A stretch of DNA of 64,000 nt from Paludibacteraceae bacterium (GTDB lineage Bacteria; Bacteroidota; Bacteroidia; Bacteroidales; Paludibacteraceae), in the NCBI GenBank assembly GCA_017477325.1, contig JAFUWV010000010.1, positions 124,001 through 188,000 on the forward strand. Direction: 5' to 3'. The translations under genes and the position numbers were made by a program. Shown here one piece after another: positions 31,336 to 41,065 of the stretch; positions within the stretch are counted from its first letter, which is position 1, and every line of letters begins with the position of its first letter. The notes beneath the pieces were generated by a model, which was given only the letters and a program-made list of their open reading frames with translations, was not told the DNA's origin and made no database searches.

Positions 31336-33699
31336 ATGGGGAAACACAACTTTATCGCATTCTGCTTTGTGCTATCGGTACTTGTTCCGACCGTATCCGG
31401 CAGCACAATAGACATCAACGGCAAGACCTACCCTGTAGATACTCTTGAACAATACATGGCAGGACCGGGGATAGAATACACCAGATTCAACATTACTATG
31501 GGACAGACTGTGCACAGGCTGTATCTTCTCGACATCGACCTCAATAACCCGTACAACTCAGTAGAGGAGCACCAATCTGGCAATCAGATGGGCAAGACCG
31601 AGACACTGGCCAACGCATACAAGAGTCAAGACAGAGAAGGTCACAGGAGCGTAGGCGGAGTGAACTGCAACTTCTGGGTAGTGAGCGGCAATATCAGCCA
31701 ATCAGCGGAAGCGACACGCGTGTGGAGCGGACTGCTCGGTCAGCCCTTCTCAGGCACAGCACACGGCAGCGTGCTGATAGGCAACCCGAGCGAGGACTGG
31801 AACAGAGGCAGAGCCGACAGCGATCCGGACAAAGAAGTGGGATTTGTGATGATAGACGAGAACAAGCGCGTTTTCATAGACGACATGCGCTATGTGGCGT
31901 ACGTTGAACACAACGGCAGCAGACATACACTGAGGGACTGCAACCGCACGAGAGTCAATCCTGACGAAAACGAGTTGGCAGTATTCAATCACTATACATA
32001 CGGTTATTCCCCTTCACGTCAGGTAAAAGACGGAGTGGAAGTGGTAGTGAAACTAAATGAAGACTGGGCAATCAACAAGGATATACCGTGTACGGTGACG
32101 GACGTAAACACCACAGGCGGAACACAGATACAGGAGGGCTACGCCATTTTGCAGGGCAGGGGCAGCGGAAAGAGTTTCCTTGAGGGCGTAAAAAAGGATG
32201 ACCAGCTGACACTGCATTTAGGTGTAGTCAACCGCAAAGACAGCACTCTCAGGCCACTAATCCAAGAGATGGTGACAGGCAACTGTCTGGTGATGGAGAA
32301 TGGCGTATTGACCAACCGCAACACAAACGAGAGCTACAACAACAGGAACTATCCACGCACTATGCTTGCAACCAACAACGAAGGCAACCGCTTCTACATG
32401 CTGGTAAGTGAATCCCCTGGAAACTATACTGCCGAGATGTGCGGTATATTACGCAACTGCGGTGCCACGTATGCAGTGGGAATGGACGGAGGCGGTTCGG
32501 CGCAGATGTGCATGCACGAAAAAGTGCTGAATGTGACTACGGAAGGAAATCCGCGGGCAGTCGCCAACTCCATATGGGTCTTCTCCACGGCACCGGAAGA
32601 CAGCGCAGCCTCGTCAATAAGTTCGAAAACCAAAAGTATAGTTCTTCCGAAATACGGAGTAGCACAGCCTGTATTCAACATATACAACAAGTACGGAGCA
32701 TTGCTTCACCACGACTTTGGCGGCGTAAGACTCACATGCGAGAAAGAGACGGGCTATATAACAGAGGACAACAAGTTTGTATGTTTAGGAAACGGCACAC
32801 TGACTGCCACATACCAGAATGTGAAACTGGATATTCCGGTAGTATGCCAACAGGGTTCAGAACCTACGATCGAGATTGATTCCATCTGGATAGACAACGC
32901 ACACAGTTACACGGTGCAAGTGTTCACCAGAGTGGAAGGCGCAAAAATCCCGATACTGAACTCTGCCATGAAGTGGGAGACAGAGAAACCCGAAGTATGC
33001 CAAATCAGCGAGCAAGGCGTGATTACCGGCGTCAAGAACGGTGGCAGCTGGGTATTCGGAACCATAGACAATCTGACAGACTCGATATATGTCACGACAG
33101 AAAATCCCGAAAGCAGCATAATGCAACTGACGGACTTCACCCAGGCAGAAGAGGCGTGGAAGCCGACGACGTCCTCGGCAGTCAGCACACTGACATTCAC
33201 CTGTACTGACGAGGGAGGCAAACTGGGATTCACATACAAGAAGAGCCGCTCACCGGTCATTACCTTCTCACCGAACAAGGTTCTATACGGGCTACCAAAA
33301 TATATAGACCTCACAATAGAGAACAAATCGTTTCCGCTCAACAGTATCAACATATCACCGGTAGGACACGACAAGACATCTACGACCTACTCTACCGGTT
33401 CGCTGAGCGACGGAGAACAAACCATCCGCATAGACGTGGAGAAGACATTAGGGAGCGACATCGCAATATTCCCAATAAGACTGAACACGATAAAACTAAT
33501 GTTCGACGCCTCTGCCGCTGAAGGATATTACGAACTCATATTCAAAAAACTGAGTCTTGTATATGAAGATACATATTCAGGTACAACACAGACCACGGCA
33601 CAAAGTGCAGGCAGAGCAAGAAAGACACTGATGGACGGAAATATTTATATAACAATTGATAACAAAACATATACTTTATCAGGTTATGAAATCAGATAG
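31336..33699 (+). CDS. Exported phosphodiester glycosidase (NAGPA domain) with a C-terminal surface-targeting tail
   Basis: 787 residues with a signal peptide (cleavage near residue 22, VSGS). The catalytic NAGPA-like domain covers roughly 40-425: GGVNCNFWVVSGN near 117, NYPRTMLATNNEGNRFYMLV near 335, and GMDGGGSAQM near 383-391 followed by PRAVANSIWVF. Family members cleave phosphodiester-linked sugars (GlcNAc-1-P-type) in eukaryotes and bacteria. The rest is beta-rich, with an Ig/BIG2-like region (SAMKWETEKPEVCQISEQG near 550) and a carbohydrate-module-like domain near 600-740. The final residues (ARKTLMDG...YTLSGYEIR) share a pattern with the end of the giant protein at 11523. Its stop overlaps the start of an AmpG-like permease gene by 14 bases, suggesting coupled translation and use of released wall sugars. 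Confidence 0.82.
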   Translation: MGKHNFIAFCFVLSVLVPTVSGSTIDINGKTYPVDTLEQYMAGPGIEYTRFNITMGQTVHRLYLLDIDLNNPYNSVEEHQSGNQMGKTETLANAYKSQDREGHRSVGGVNCNFWVVSGNISQSAEATRVWSGLLGQPFSGTAHGSVLIGNPSEDWNRGRADSDPDKEVGFVMIDENKRVFIDDMRYVAYVEHNGSRHTLRDCNRTRVNPDENELAVFNHYTYGYSPSRQVKDGVEVVVKLNEDWAINKDIPCTVTDVNTTGGTQIQEGYAILQGRGSGKSFLEGVKKDDQLTLHLGVVNRKDSTLRPLIQEMVTGNCLVMENGVLTNRNTNESYNNRNYPRTMLATNNEGNRFYMLVSESPGNYTAEMCGILRNCGATYAVGMDGGGSAQMCMHEKVLNVTTEGNPRAVANSIWVFSTAPEDSAASSISSKTKSIVLPKYGVAQPVFNIYNKYGALLHHDFGGVRLTCEKETGYITEDNKFVCLGNGTLTATYQNVKLDIPVVCQQGSEPTIEIDSIWIDNAHSYTVQVFTRVEGAKIPILNSAMKWETEKPEVCQISEQGVITGVKNGGSWVFGTIDNLTDSIYVTTENPESSIMQLTDFTQAEEAWKPTTSSAVSTLTFTCTDEGGKLGFTYKKSRSPVITFSPNKVLYGLPKYIDLTIENKSFPLNSINISPVGHDKTSTTYSTGSLSDGEQTIRIDVEKTLGSDIAIFPIRLNTIKLMFDASAAEGYYELIFKKLSLVYEDTYSGTTQTTAQSAGRARKTLMDGNIYITIDNKTYTLSGYEIR

Positions 33700-35011
33700 A
33701 AAGATATCTCCATGGCTATGGGTGCCAACACTGTATTTTGCAGAAGGCATACCATATTTTCTCGTTAACAACATATCGGTGATGATGTTCACACGTATGG
33801 GTGTGCCCAATGGCCAGATGGCATTGTTCACTTCACTTCTGTATCTGCCGTGGACAATAAAGCCGTTCTGGAGTCCGTTTGTGGACATACTGAAGACAAA
33901 ACGCTGGTGGATAATAGCGATGCAGGTGCTGATGACAGCGTGCTTTGTGCTTCTGACTCTGACAATCCCCCACCCCTCGGCAGAGATGATTGCAGCAGGC
34001 GAGACTCCGATCTCACTATTCACACTGATGCTGATTCTGTTTATCATCACCGCTTTTGCCAGTGCCACACACGACATAGCAGCCGACGGATTCTACATGC
34101 TTGCCCTGACCCAACACCAGCAGGCTGCATTCGTAGGAGCGAGATCAGTATTCTACCGTCTGTCAAGCATTTTCGGCCAAGGAGTGCTGCTGGTGATTGC
34201 AGGAGCGCTTGAGACAAAGACAGGAAACATTCCACTGGCATGGCAGCTGACACTACTTGTGACATCAGTACTGTTCGGACTGATAGCATTGTGGCATGTG
34301 TTCTTCGTGCCCAAACCTGCCGAGGACAAGTCAAGTCTGGAGGGCAAACCGCAGACGGCAAAGGCCATATTGATGGAGTTCGGAAGAACATTTGTCACCT
34401 ATTTCAAGAAACCGGGTATATGGCTTGCGATGATATTCATGCTTGTTTACCGACTGCCCGAAGCGTTTCTTATAAAAATGATAAATCCTTTCCTTGTGGC
34501 AAGCCGTGATGCAGGCGGATTAGGTTTAGCGACAGAGACAGTGGGTATTGCCTACGGTACAATAGGTATCGCCTTCCTCATGCTGGGAGGAATACTGGGA
34601 GGCATATTCGCCTCACGCGTGGGACTGAAACGCTCAATGTGGTGGATGGCGGCATGCATGACTCTGCCATGTCTGAGTTTTGTATATCTGAGCATCTGGC
34701 AACCGACAAACATAATAGCCATCTCGACAGCCATTGCCATAGAACAGTTCGGCTACGGCTTCGGTTTTACGGCATATATGCTGTACATGATGTATTTCTC
34801 GGAGGGAGAGTTCAAGACCGCGCACTACGCTATCTGCACGGCATTCATGGCCCTGAGCATGATGATACCCGGCATGGCGGCAGGTTATATTCAGGAGGCG
34901 CTGGGTTACGTAAACTTTTTCTGGATGGTGATAGCATGCTGCGCTGCGACACTGATAGTAACATTCTTTGTTCGCAGGCAAGTTAACGAGAGTTACGGAT
35001 TGAAGGGTTAA
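33686..35011 (+). CDS. AmpG-like MFS permease (muropeptide or amino-sugar uptake)
   Basis: 441 residues from the ATG at 33686. About twelve membrane spans. AmpG-type features are WVPTLYFAEGIPYFLVNNISV at the N-terminus, LPWTIKPFWSPFVD near 54, and FASATHDIAADGFYML near 125, which is strongly conserved in AmpG/acetyl-CoA-transporter relatives. AmpG carries GlcNAc-anhydroMurNAc peptides across the inner membrane. With the NAGPA gene overlapping upstream and murQ/kinase elsewhere in the window, uptake of wall-derived sugars is a reasonable inference. It ends in GLKG with a 7-bp repeat array over the stop. Confidence 0.85.
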   Translation: MKSDRKISPWLWVPTLYFAEGIPYFLVNNISVMMFTRMGVPNGQMALFTSLLYLPWTIKPFWSPFVDILKTKRWWIIAMQVLMTACFVLLTLTIPHPSAEMIAAGETPISLFTLMLILFIITAFASATHDIAADGFYMLALTQHQQAAFVGARSVFYRLSSIFGQGVLLVIAGALETKTGNIPLAWQLTLLVTSVLFGLIALWHVFFVPKPAEDKSSLEGKPQTAKAILMEFGRTFVTYFKKPGIWLAMIFMLVYRLPEAFLIKMINPFLVASRDAGGLGLATETVGIAYGTIGIAFLMLGGILGGIFASRVGLKRSMWWMAACMTLPCLSFVYLSIWQPTNIIAISTAIAIEQFGYGFGFTAYMLYMMYFSEGEFKTAHYAICTAFMALSMMIPGMAAGYIQEALGYVNFFWMVIACCAATLIVTFFVRRQVNESYGLKG

Positions 35012-35032
35012 TGGTGACGGGTTACCGGTTAA
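35005..35032 (+). repeat. 7-bp GGTTAC-type units over a stop codon
   Basis: Units gggttaa, tggtgac, gggttac, cggttaa. The first contains the TAA stop (35009-35011) of the AmpG-like permease. Confidence 0.6.
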
Positions 35033-35045
35033 AAAATAAAAAGTT

Positions 35046-35753
35046 ATGAAAAAGCATATTCCAAACATAATCACATGCTGCAACCTGCTATCAGGTTCGG
35101 TATCGGTACTATTCGCCTCACACGGTTATTTCACCCTTGCATTCTTGTTTATTCTGCTGGGTGCATTCTTCGACTTCTTCGACGGCATGTCCGCCCGCTC
35201 GCTGCACGTAGGACAACCTATAGGCAAAGAGTTGGACTCGCTTGCAGACGACATCACCTTCGGCATTGCTCCGGCAGTCATGCTGTTCTCGTATGTATTC
35301 CCGGTAGTCGGCTGGTGGGCATTGGCAGCACTGATAATGGCAGCATTCTCGGCACTGAGGCTTGCAAAGTTCAACCTGGACGAGCGCCAGACAAGCAGTT
35401 TTATAGGTCTTGCCACTCCTGCAAATGCGATATTCTGGGCATCGCTGACTGCATATCTCAACAGTATAAGTTTCGCCCCGCTGTGGCTGTGCATTACCCT
35501 ATTAGTATTCAGTTTCTGCTCATGCTATCTGCTAATATGCGAGTTGCCCTTCTTCTCACTGAAGTTTCACAATCTGAAATGGCAGGACAACAAAGTAAAA
35601 TATGTATTCCTGATAGGTGCAACAATCCTTTTGGCTGCAACTGTCATCACTGCGGCATTCACAGACTGGCAACTGCTGTGGAGCATAGGAGCGATTATCA
35701 TCATCTGGTATATAATGCTGTGCCTCTGCACCATAAAAAAAGAGCAGAAATAG
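35046..35753 (+). CDS. pssA: CDP-diacylglycerol--serine O-phosphatidyltransferase
   Basis: 235 residues, integral membrane, about seven spans. The CDP-alcohol phosphatidyltransferase motif D-x2-DG-x2-AR-x8-G-x3-D-x3-D is complete in FDFFDGMSARSLHVGQPIG then KELDSLADD (about 42-70). It makes phosphatidylserine from CDP-diacylglycerol and serine at the inner membrane, the precursor of phosphatidylethanolamine. It follows the AmpG-like gene by 34 bases on the same strand and may share its transcript. No psd gene is in view. The segment LATPANAIFWA is also typical of the PssA family in Bacteroidota. Confidence 0.93.
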   Translation: MKKHIPNIITCCNLLSGSVSVLFASHGYFTLAFLFILLGAFFDFFDGMSARSLHVGQPIGKELDSLADDITFGIAPAVMLFSYVFPVVGWWALAALIMAAFSALRLAKFNLDERQTSSFIGLATPANAIFWASLTAYLNSISFAPLWLCITLLVFSFCSCYLLICELPFFSLKFHNLKWQDNKVKYVFLIGATILLAATVITAAFTDWQLLWSIGAIIIIWYIMLCLCTIKKEQK

Positions 35754-36266
35754 TGTGTGAGGGTTTCCAAGATACACCCCGAGTGCAACAGCTGTGAGTC
35801 GGGTCTATACGCTGACACAGAACCTTCGGCATGTTCGGCACAACTTTCGGCATTGACAAAAAGAATCGCACCTACTCTGAGACAGGACAGGTGTCCTGAG
35901 AATCAGATGTTTATATTTTCAATGCAAACGTAAAACTTTCGGCATTGCACGGCATTACGGCATTGCCAATTGTTTATGCCGAACACTTTTGCAGCATTAT
36001 TATAGAGGAGTCAAGTTACAGGGGACAGGATACGGGTTACAGAGGAGATGTCTGAATGAGACGGATTGATGTGGCGTAACGACGCATTTAACACAGATAT
36101 TTCAATTTAAGACACCAAGAGACATACAACTACAGTGATGCAGAAATCATATTGGCAATTTTTCTACTCTAAATATCAAATAGTAAACACAAATACTTAT
36201 GATTGTCAGTAATTTTGCAGTGTGGATAATCCGCGATATGCAGAATTATTAACTTTATGTAATATA
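35754..36266 (+). other. 513-base intergenic region with TTCGGCA cluster, palindrome and 7-bp array
   Basis: No credible gene. ttcggca occurs at 35825, 35834, 35846 and 35938, cggcatt again at 35950 and 35958, and an inverted atgccgaa near 35977. CAGGACA-GG-TGTCCTG (35883-35898) is a perfect palindrome with a 2-base centre. Units aagttac, aggggac, aggatac, gggttac (36013-36040) belong to the 7-bp family. A TAATTTTG box (36210-36217) is the likely -7 of the next gene, with no clear -33. Confidence 0.55.
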
Positions 36267-38915
36267 ATGAAGACTAAACATTTAACTCGAAGCATTTTCT
36301 TCTCGGCAATGATGCTGCTGATTGGCACTCAAGGCCTCTTTGCCCAGAGCACGGAAGGCAAAGATTTCTGGGTAACATTCCTTAGAGCCGACCAAGCGAC
36401 AAACAATGACAAAAAATTCTCGCTCTCATTCTCTGCAAGAGAAGCGTGCACCGTAACAATTGAGAATCCGTATTCAGGTTACACGAAAACCGTGAATGTG
36501 AATGCCAACTCAATGGAAGATATAGACGTGTTTGATGGCAATGACCCTACAGACAGGAGTGCAGACAATGCTGTGTGCTACTCATTCAACAGCGAAGTTA
36601 CAGACACCTCGGCATTGCATATCACTTCAGACAAGGCAATCTCTGTCTATGCTACCAACTACAAAAAAGCCACCTTTGATGCAACCAATGTGCTCCCGAC
36701 AGACGCTTTGCTGGACGGGTACATGATACAGAACTACACCCCATCGGACCACGGCGGAGACAGTGATTCGCAAGGCAGCCATTTCTGCATAATTGCGACA
36801 GAGGACAACACAGTGGTTGACTATGTACCAAGCGTTTACACATACGGCTGGAAAAGAAACCGCGACGGCTACTTCGGTTATTCAGAGTTCGACGGCAAGC
36901 AATTGGGTGACACGCTTACCACTCCAGTACTGAAGAAAGGACAAGTGTGGTATGTTTGGACAGGAATGGGTGTAGGCGAAGATGCCGATTTGTCGGGAAC
37001 ATACGTGAAAGCAAGAGACGGGAAGAAGATAGCGGTATTTCAAGGCAATCCACACACCAATCTTCCATACTATGGTTTCTACGGACTGAGTTCTGCCGTC
37101 AAAGAGCGTGACCATATATTCTCTCAAGCCATGCCTACCTCATATTGGGGAAATACGTTTGCATTGACCTCATCTATGACGAGGAAACGCGACATTGTCC
37201 GCATCATGGCTCTAAACGACGGCACAGAGGTGCGCATTAACGGAGTACTGAAACACACCTTCGACTTTTCAAAGGAGAAGAAACAATTCTGGGAGTTTGA
37301 GATAGGTGAAGAGAATGTGCAAGGCGGTGAGAAAGAAAAAGAGCTGAAAAGTCGTCCTACACCAGAAGTGATTGGTACAAGTTGTTTTATCGAAACGAGT
37401 TGCCCTTGTGCAGTTCACATGTTCATCACTTCACGCGGTTGGGATGCCTACTACAAAGACAATAGCGGTGACCCAGCCATGATATGGATTAATCCCATAG
37501 AACAGCAGATAGACAAAATCACTTTCAGCACTTATGACAGCGATAACGGTACGTCACAACACTATGTAAACGTAGTGACAACCGCCGACAATACGCAGAA
37601 CATGAAACTTGATGGAGTGAACAAGTCGAGCAGCTTTGAAGATGTAGCCGGCAGCAACGGACAATATAAATTTGCCCGTCTGTCGCTTGGTTCGACTGCC
37701 GGTGCTCACACACTGGAGGGAGACAGCGAAAAAGGTTTCATCGCCCACGTGTACGGACTGACCGAAAATGAGAGTTACGGCTATTCCGCAGGTGGCTCCA
37801 CAAAGATATTGACACAGGCGATAACCATAAACGGAGAAGTGTTCACTCCTGAGAGCGAGAATATGATTTGCGGAAAGGACACTGTGATATTCACCTGCGA
37901 ACTAAACTACGAATTCGAAGATATAAAGTGGAATTTCGGCGACGGCTCGCTGATGGTGTCAGGGAAAGACACAGTGGAGCATTTCTACTCTGCGGGCGGA
38001 GTATATCACGCATACGCCCTTATTCAACGCTACTCATCGAACGTGTGTGTAGGTCAGTCGAAGACAGACTCAATTCCAATAAAAGTGAACATAGGCAAAT
38101 ATGAGTTTGAGATAGGTCAGCCGGAAGACGCTCCATGCAAGCAGGAAGGTGTGGAAAGGACATTCAGGGTGCCATTCACCAACGTGTCAGGAGTCAATCT
38201 GACCGGCAAGGACGTAAGTATAGGCTATAACGAGGATGCCCTGGCAGACGGATTTACAGAAGAAGGTCTGCAGATTACTGACGGATACTTCGTGATTGAT
38301 ATTCCGGACGGAGCAAAAGCGGGGGTTGACTACGGAATAGAAATAGCAATCATATCTGACTGCGGCGGAGCAGACACCACATTGTATTTCGGAATCAACT
38401 ATGAAGCAGATGATATTCTTGTCCAGCGTTTCGACGATGTGATAGGAATAACAAAAGCGCCATTCGAGGGCAAGACATTAAGCGACTTCTGCTGGTATAA
38501 AGACAGTGTGCTGATGCCGGAGCAACAGAATGCAGTGCTTGACTTGAGAAACACGACTGACACCGTAAGCGAGTATTACGTATGCTTCACAGTCAACAAA
38601 GGTACCGACCACGAACTAACCAACTGCTCATGCCCTATCCGCTTCAAAGCGAATGCGGCAGAATACAACTTCAAGGCCAACTCCGACAGTTTGGTAAGCA
38701 TAAGTTACACGGCAGGCGGCAACATCTTCGTCAATACAGAAGCAGAAGCCGAGGCCCAGTGGATAAAGATAGACGGCACGACTCTTTCATCAACCAAGCT
38801 GCCTGAGGGCGGAGGACTGGTGGAAACGCCACAAGACGAAGGACTGTATATCTTGCGCGTCAGCACAGGCAAAGAACAGCGAAACTTCAAGATACTGATA
38901 TATAAGAATAAATAA
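36267..38915 (+). CDS. Surface protein: IgGFc-binding-like region, PKD, T9SS-like C-terminal tail (A)
   Basis: 882 residues from the ATG at 36267, which starts a signal peptide (MKTKHLTRSIFFSAM...GLFAQ); upstream in-frame codons are rejected. Residues about 28-490 resemble the IgGFc-binding domain (STEGKDFWVTFLRA; VYATNYKKATFDATNVLP; IAVFQGNPHTNLPYY). A PKD-like domain is near 510-600 (DIKWNFGDG...GVYHAYALI). A conserved LVQRFDDV module is near 730, followed by a short Ig-like stretch. The tail (GLYILRVSTGKEQRNFKILIY) has the shape of a type A T9SS sorting domain. It is likely secreted by T9SS and held at the surface. The next gene, a coiled-coil/OmpA protein, starts 20 bases downstream. A close paralogue lies at 41112. 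Confidence 0.82.
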   Translation: MKTKHLTRSIFFSAMMLLIGTQGLFAQSTEGKDFWVTFLRADQATNNDKKFSLSFSAREACTVTIENPYSGYTKTVNVNANSMEDIDVFDGNDPTDRSADNAVCYSFNSEVTDTSALHITSDKAISVYATNYKKATFDATNVLPTDALLDGYMIQNYTPSDHGGDSDSQGSHFCIIATEDNTVVDYVPSVYTYGWKRNRDGYFGYSEFDGKQLGDTLTTPVLKKGQVWYVWTGMGVGEDADLSGTYVKARDGKKIAVFQGNPHTNLPYYGFYGLSSAVKERDHIFSQAMPTSYWGNTFALTSSMTRKRDIVRIMALNDGTEVRINGVLKHTFDFSKEKKQFWEFEIGEENVQGGEKEKELKSRPTPEVIGTSCFIETSCPCAVHMFITSRGWDAYYKDNSGDPAMIWINPIEQQIDKITFSTYDSDNGTSQHYVNVVTTADNTQNMKLDGVNKSSSFEDVAGSNGQYKFARLSLGSTAGAHTLEGDSEKGFIAHVYGLTENESYGYSAGGSTKILTQAITINGEVFTPESENMICGKDTVIFTCELNYEFEDIKWNFGDGSLMVSGKDTVEHFYSAGGVYHAYALIQRYSSNVCVGQSKTDSIPIKVNIGKYEFEIGQPEDAPCKQEGVERTFRVPFTNVSGVNLTGKDVSIGYNEDALADGFTEEGLQITDGYFVIDIPDGAKAGVDYGIEIAIISDCGGADTTLYFGINYEADDILVQRFDDVIGITKAPFEGKTLSDFCWYKDSVLMPEQQNAVLDLRNTTDTVSEYYVCFTVNKGTDHELTNCSCPIRFKANAAEYNFKANSDSLVSISYTAGGNIFVNTEAEAEAQWIKIDGTTLSSTKLPEGGGLVETPQDEGLYILRVSTGKEQRNFKILIYKNK

Positions 38916-38935
38916 CCGCATAAACAGATAAAGAT

Positions 38936-41065
38936 ATGAAAAACCTGATTCGCTACATACTAATTTTCACTCTCAGTTTTGCGGTTATCTATCCTGCTAC
39001 ATCGCAGACCCGCAACACCACACAGATGACCCAGCAACAGAAGCAACGGGAGGCTGAGCGTCAGAAACGTGAGAAAGAACGCCAGAAACAGCAGGCTGCG
39101 CGCCAGAAACAGCAACAGAAGGCCGCTGCAGAACGTCTCAAACAACAGCAGAAAGCACAAGCCGAGAGAGAGAAACAGGCTGCCGAAAGAGAGAAACAGC
39201 AACAGAAAGCTGCAGAAGACAAGGCAAAGCAGGAAGCAGAAGCCATAAAACAGCAGGAGAGAAAAGCTGCAGAAGCAGAGAAGCAGAAAGCCAGGCAAGC
39301 TGCAGAGGACGAGAAGAAATATGCACCCAAGAAGCAGAGTGATGCGATACACTACATCAATCTGAGCGGAAGAGCAGGTTATGCCGCCATGTTCGACAAT
39401 CTGGGAAACTACGGCAACAAATTTGCTCCTGCAGATACCTACTATCCACTTATGGACAAGTCGCTCACAGGCGGTCCGGGTGCAGGTTTGCAGTTGAGTT
39501 ATGAACTCGCATACCATGCTTTCAGATTCGAAACAGGTATCGGCTTTGACTGGCTCAACTCACGTTCAAACTACAGTTATGCCATGAGCCGGGAGTTGGA
39601 GACATATCCTCAGACATATACCTACATGACAGACGACCTGCGTGAAGTGAGAAATCTCGGGTTGGTGAGTATTCCAGTCATGTTCGGTGCACAATTCTCG
39701 CGCTACTACTTCATGCTGGGAGCACGTGTAGGCTATGGCATTTTCGGCACATTCAAGCAGCAAGGCAGATATGACGTAACAGTGCATGACAAGGATCTGC
39801 TTACCCCTTACGGCAAGGGTATAATAGACAATCCTGCTCCTGAGAGCAAGAAACTGACCCTGCGCCAACCCGATGTACGACTGGCTGCAGAGTTTGGCAT
39901 TGACCTTGACGAATGGCTTCAGGCAGAGCCTCAGAAGGGACGCAAGCAACCCAAACCCGGGCAACGCTACCCGTTTGGAAGGGAATATATCCACTACAAG
40001 CTGTCACTATTTGCAGACTACGGCATACTAAACAGCAACGGCATGTCAGGCATGAATCCGCTTCAGTTTGCCGACAACAGCAAATGGGAGCCGACAAGCG
40101 CCAACACAGTGTTAGCGATAGACAACGGCAGCAAACTGAACAATCTGTTTGTAGGTGCGAAGTTCACAGTTCAGTTTGAGATACCGGGCAAGCGCCCCAC
40201 CCTGCCACCTGTACGTCCGACATACCTTGACATAAAGATAGTAGATGCCGGCACCGGTGAGCCGATTCCGGCAACAGTGGTTGTTACAAACATTGATAAG
40301 AACAAGACATCCCAACCGCGGGAGGTACGCAACGGACAGATGCATCGCTCTATTGCCAAAGGTGACTGGAAGGTGGACGTAAGCGCAAAGGATTATTTTA
40401 CAGAGTCACAGAACGTGACGGTGGAACAACCAGGTCAGAACCAGTCTATCACCATACAACTGCGCCATGTGCCATATTTCCGCCTGAGAGTAACAGATGC
40501 AGAGACGGGCAAACCACTGCCTGCGAATGCACAGATAGTGCGTCGCGGAGAGAAAGAGGCTGCATATACGGTAGCAACAGACTCAGTGACAGGCAGTGCC
40601 CGCAGTATTCTTGACAACAACAATCAATATACACTGCATATTGACCTGATGGGCTACGACTCATACGAGGCCGACATAGCCTCTGTCAGTGACTCAATGA
40701 ACGTGCAGATGCGACCAGTGAAGAAAGGCGAGGTGTTCGTCATGAAGAACCTGTTCTTCGCTACCAACAAGACACGAATACTGAAAGCCTCGGAGGAGTC
40801 GCTTGAACAGATGTACGGATTCCTCAGCCGCAACCCGCAGATCAGAGTGAAGATTATCGGTCACACGGACAATGTAGGTTCAGATGCCGCCAACCAGAAA
40901 CTATCGGAAGGTCGCGCAGAGGCAGTTCGCCAAGACCTGATTGACAGAGGAATTGACCCGAGCCGTCTTGAGGCAGAAGGACGAGGAGAGAGCCAACCTA
41001 TCGACACCAACGACACGGAAGAAGGACGCCAGAATAACCGTCGTGTAGAAGCTGAGATTCTTTGA
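38936..41065 (+). CDS. Coiled-coil, outer-membrane barrel and OmpA-domain envelope protein
   Basis: 709 residues. Signal peptide about 1-24 (ending ATSQ). Residues about 30-135 are a Lys/Gln/Glu/Ala-rich helix with repeated REKQ and KQQQKAA blocks, probably a long coiled coil in the periplasm. Residues about 140-420 alternate like an outer-membrane barrel (INLSGRAGYAAMF; RYYFMLGARVGYGIFG; HYKLSLFADYGILN). Two CarboxypepD_reg/PEGA-like domains follow (LDIKIVDAGTGEPIPATVVV near 431; FRLRVTDAETGKPLPA near 516). The C-terminus is OmpA (NLFFATNKTRILKAS; IIGHTDNVGSDAANQKLSEGRA; GRGESQP; NRRVEAEIL), expected to bind peptidoglycan. It is sandwiched between two T9SS-tailed paralogues, so an anchoring or transport role for them is inferred. 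Confidence 0.83.
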   Translation: MKNLIRYILIFTLSFAVIYPATSQTRNTTQMTQQQKQREAERQKREKERQKQQAARQKQQQKAAAERLKQQQKAQAEREKQAAEREKQQQKAAEDKAKQEAEAIKQQERKAAEAEKQKARQAAEDEKKYAPKKQSDAIHYINLSGRAGYAAMFDNLGNYGNKFAPADTYYPLMDKSLTGGPGAGLQLSYELAYHAFRFETGIGFDWLNSRSNYSYAMSRELETYPQTYTYMTDDLREVRNLGLVSIPVMFGAQFSRYYFMLGARVGYGIFGTFKQQGRYDVTVHDKDLLTPYGKGIIDNPAPESKKLTLRQPDVRLAAEFGIDLDEWLQAEPQKGRKQPKPGQRYPFGREYIHYKLSLFADYGILNSNGMSGMNPLQFADNSKWEPTSANTVLAIDNGSKLNNLFVGAKFTVQFEIPGKRPTLPPVRPTYLDIKIVDAGTGEPIPATVVVTNIDKNKTSQPREVRNGQMHRSIAKGDWKVDVSAKDYFTESQNVTVEQPGQNQSITIQLRHVPYFRLRVTDAETGKPLPANAQIVRRGEKEAAYTVATDSVTGSARSILDNNNQYTLHIDLMGYDSYEADIASVSDSMNVQMRPVKKGEVFVMKNLFFATNKTRILKASEESLEQMYGFLSRNPQIRVKIIGHTDNVGSDAANQKLSEGRAEAVRQDLIDRGIDPSRLEAEGRGESQPIDTNDTEEGRQNNRRVEAEIL

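Noticed and set aside
39020-39330. Lys/Gln-rich stretch as a possible frameshift or junk reading
   Set aside because: The frame is open on both sides, follows a signal peptide and leads into barrel and OmpA domains. A coiled coil is the simpler reading.
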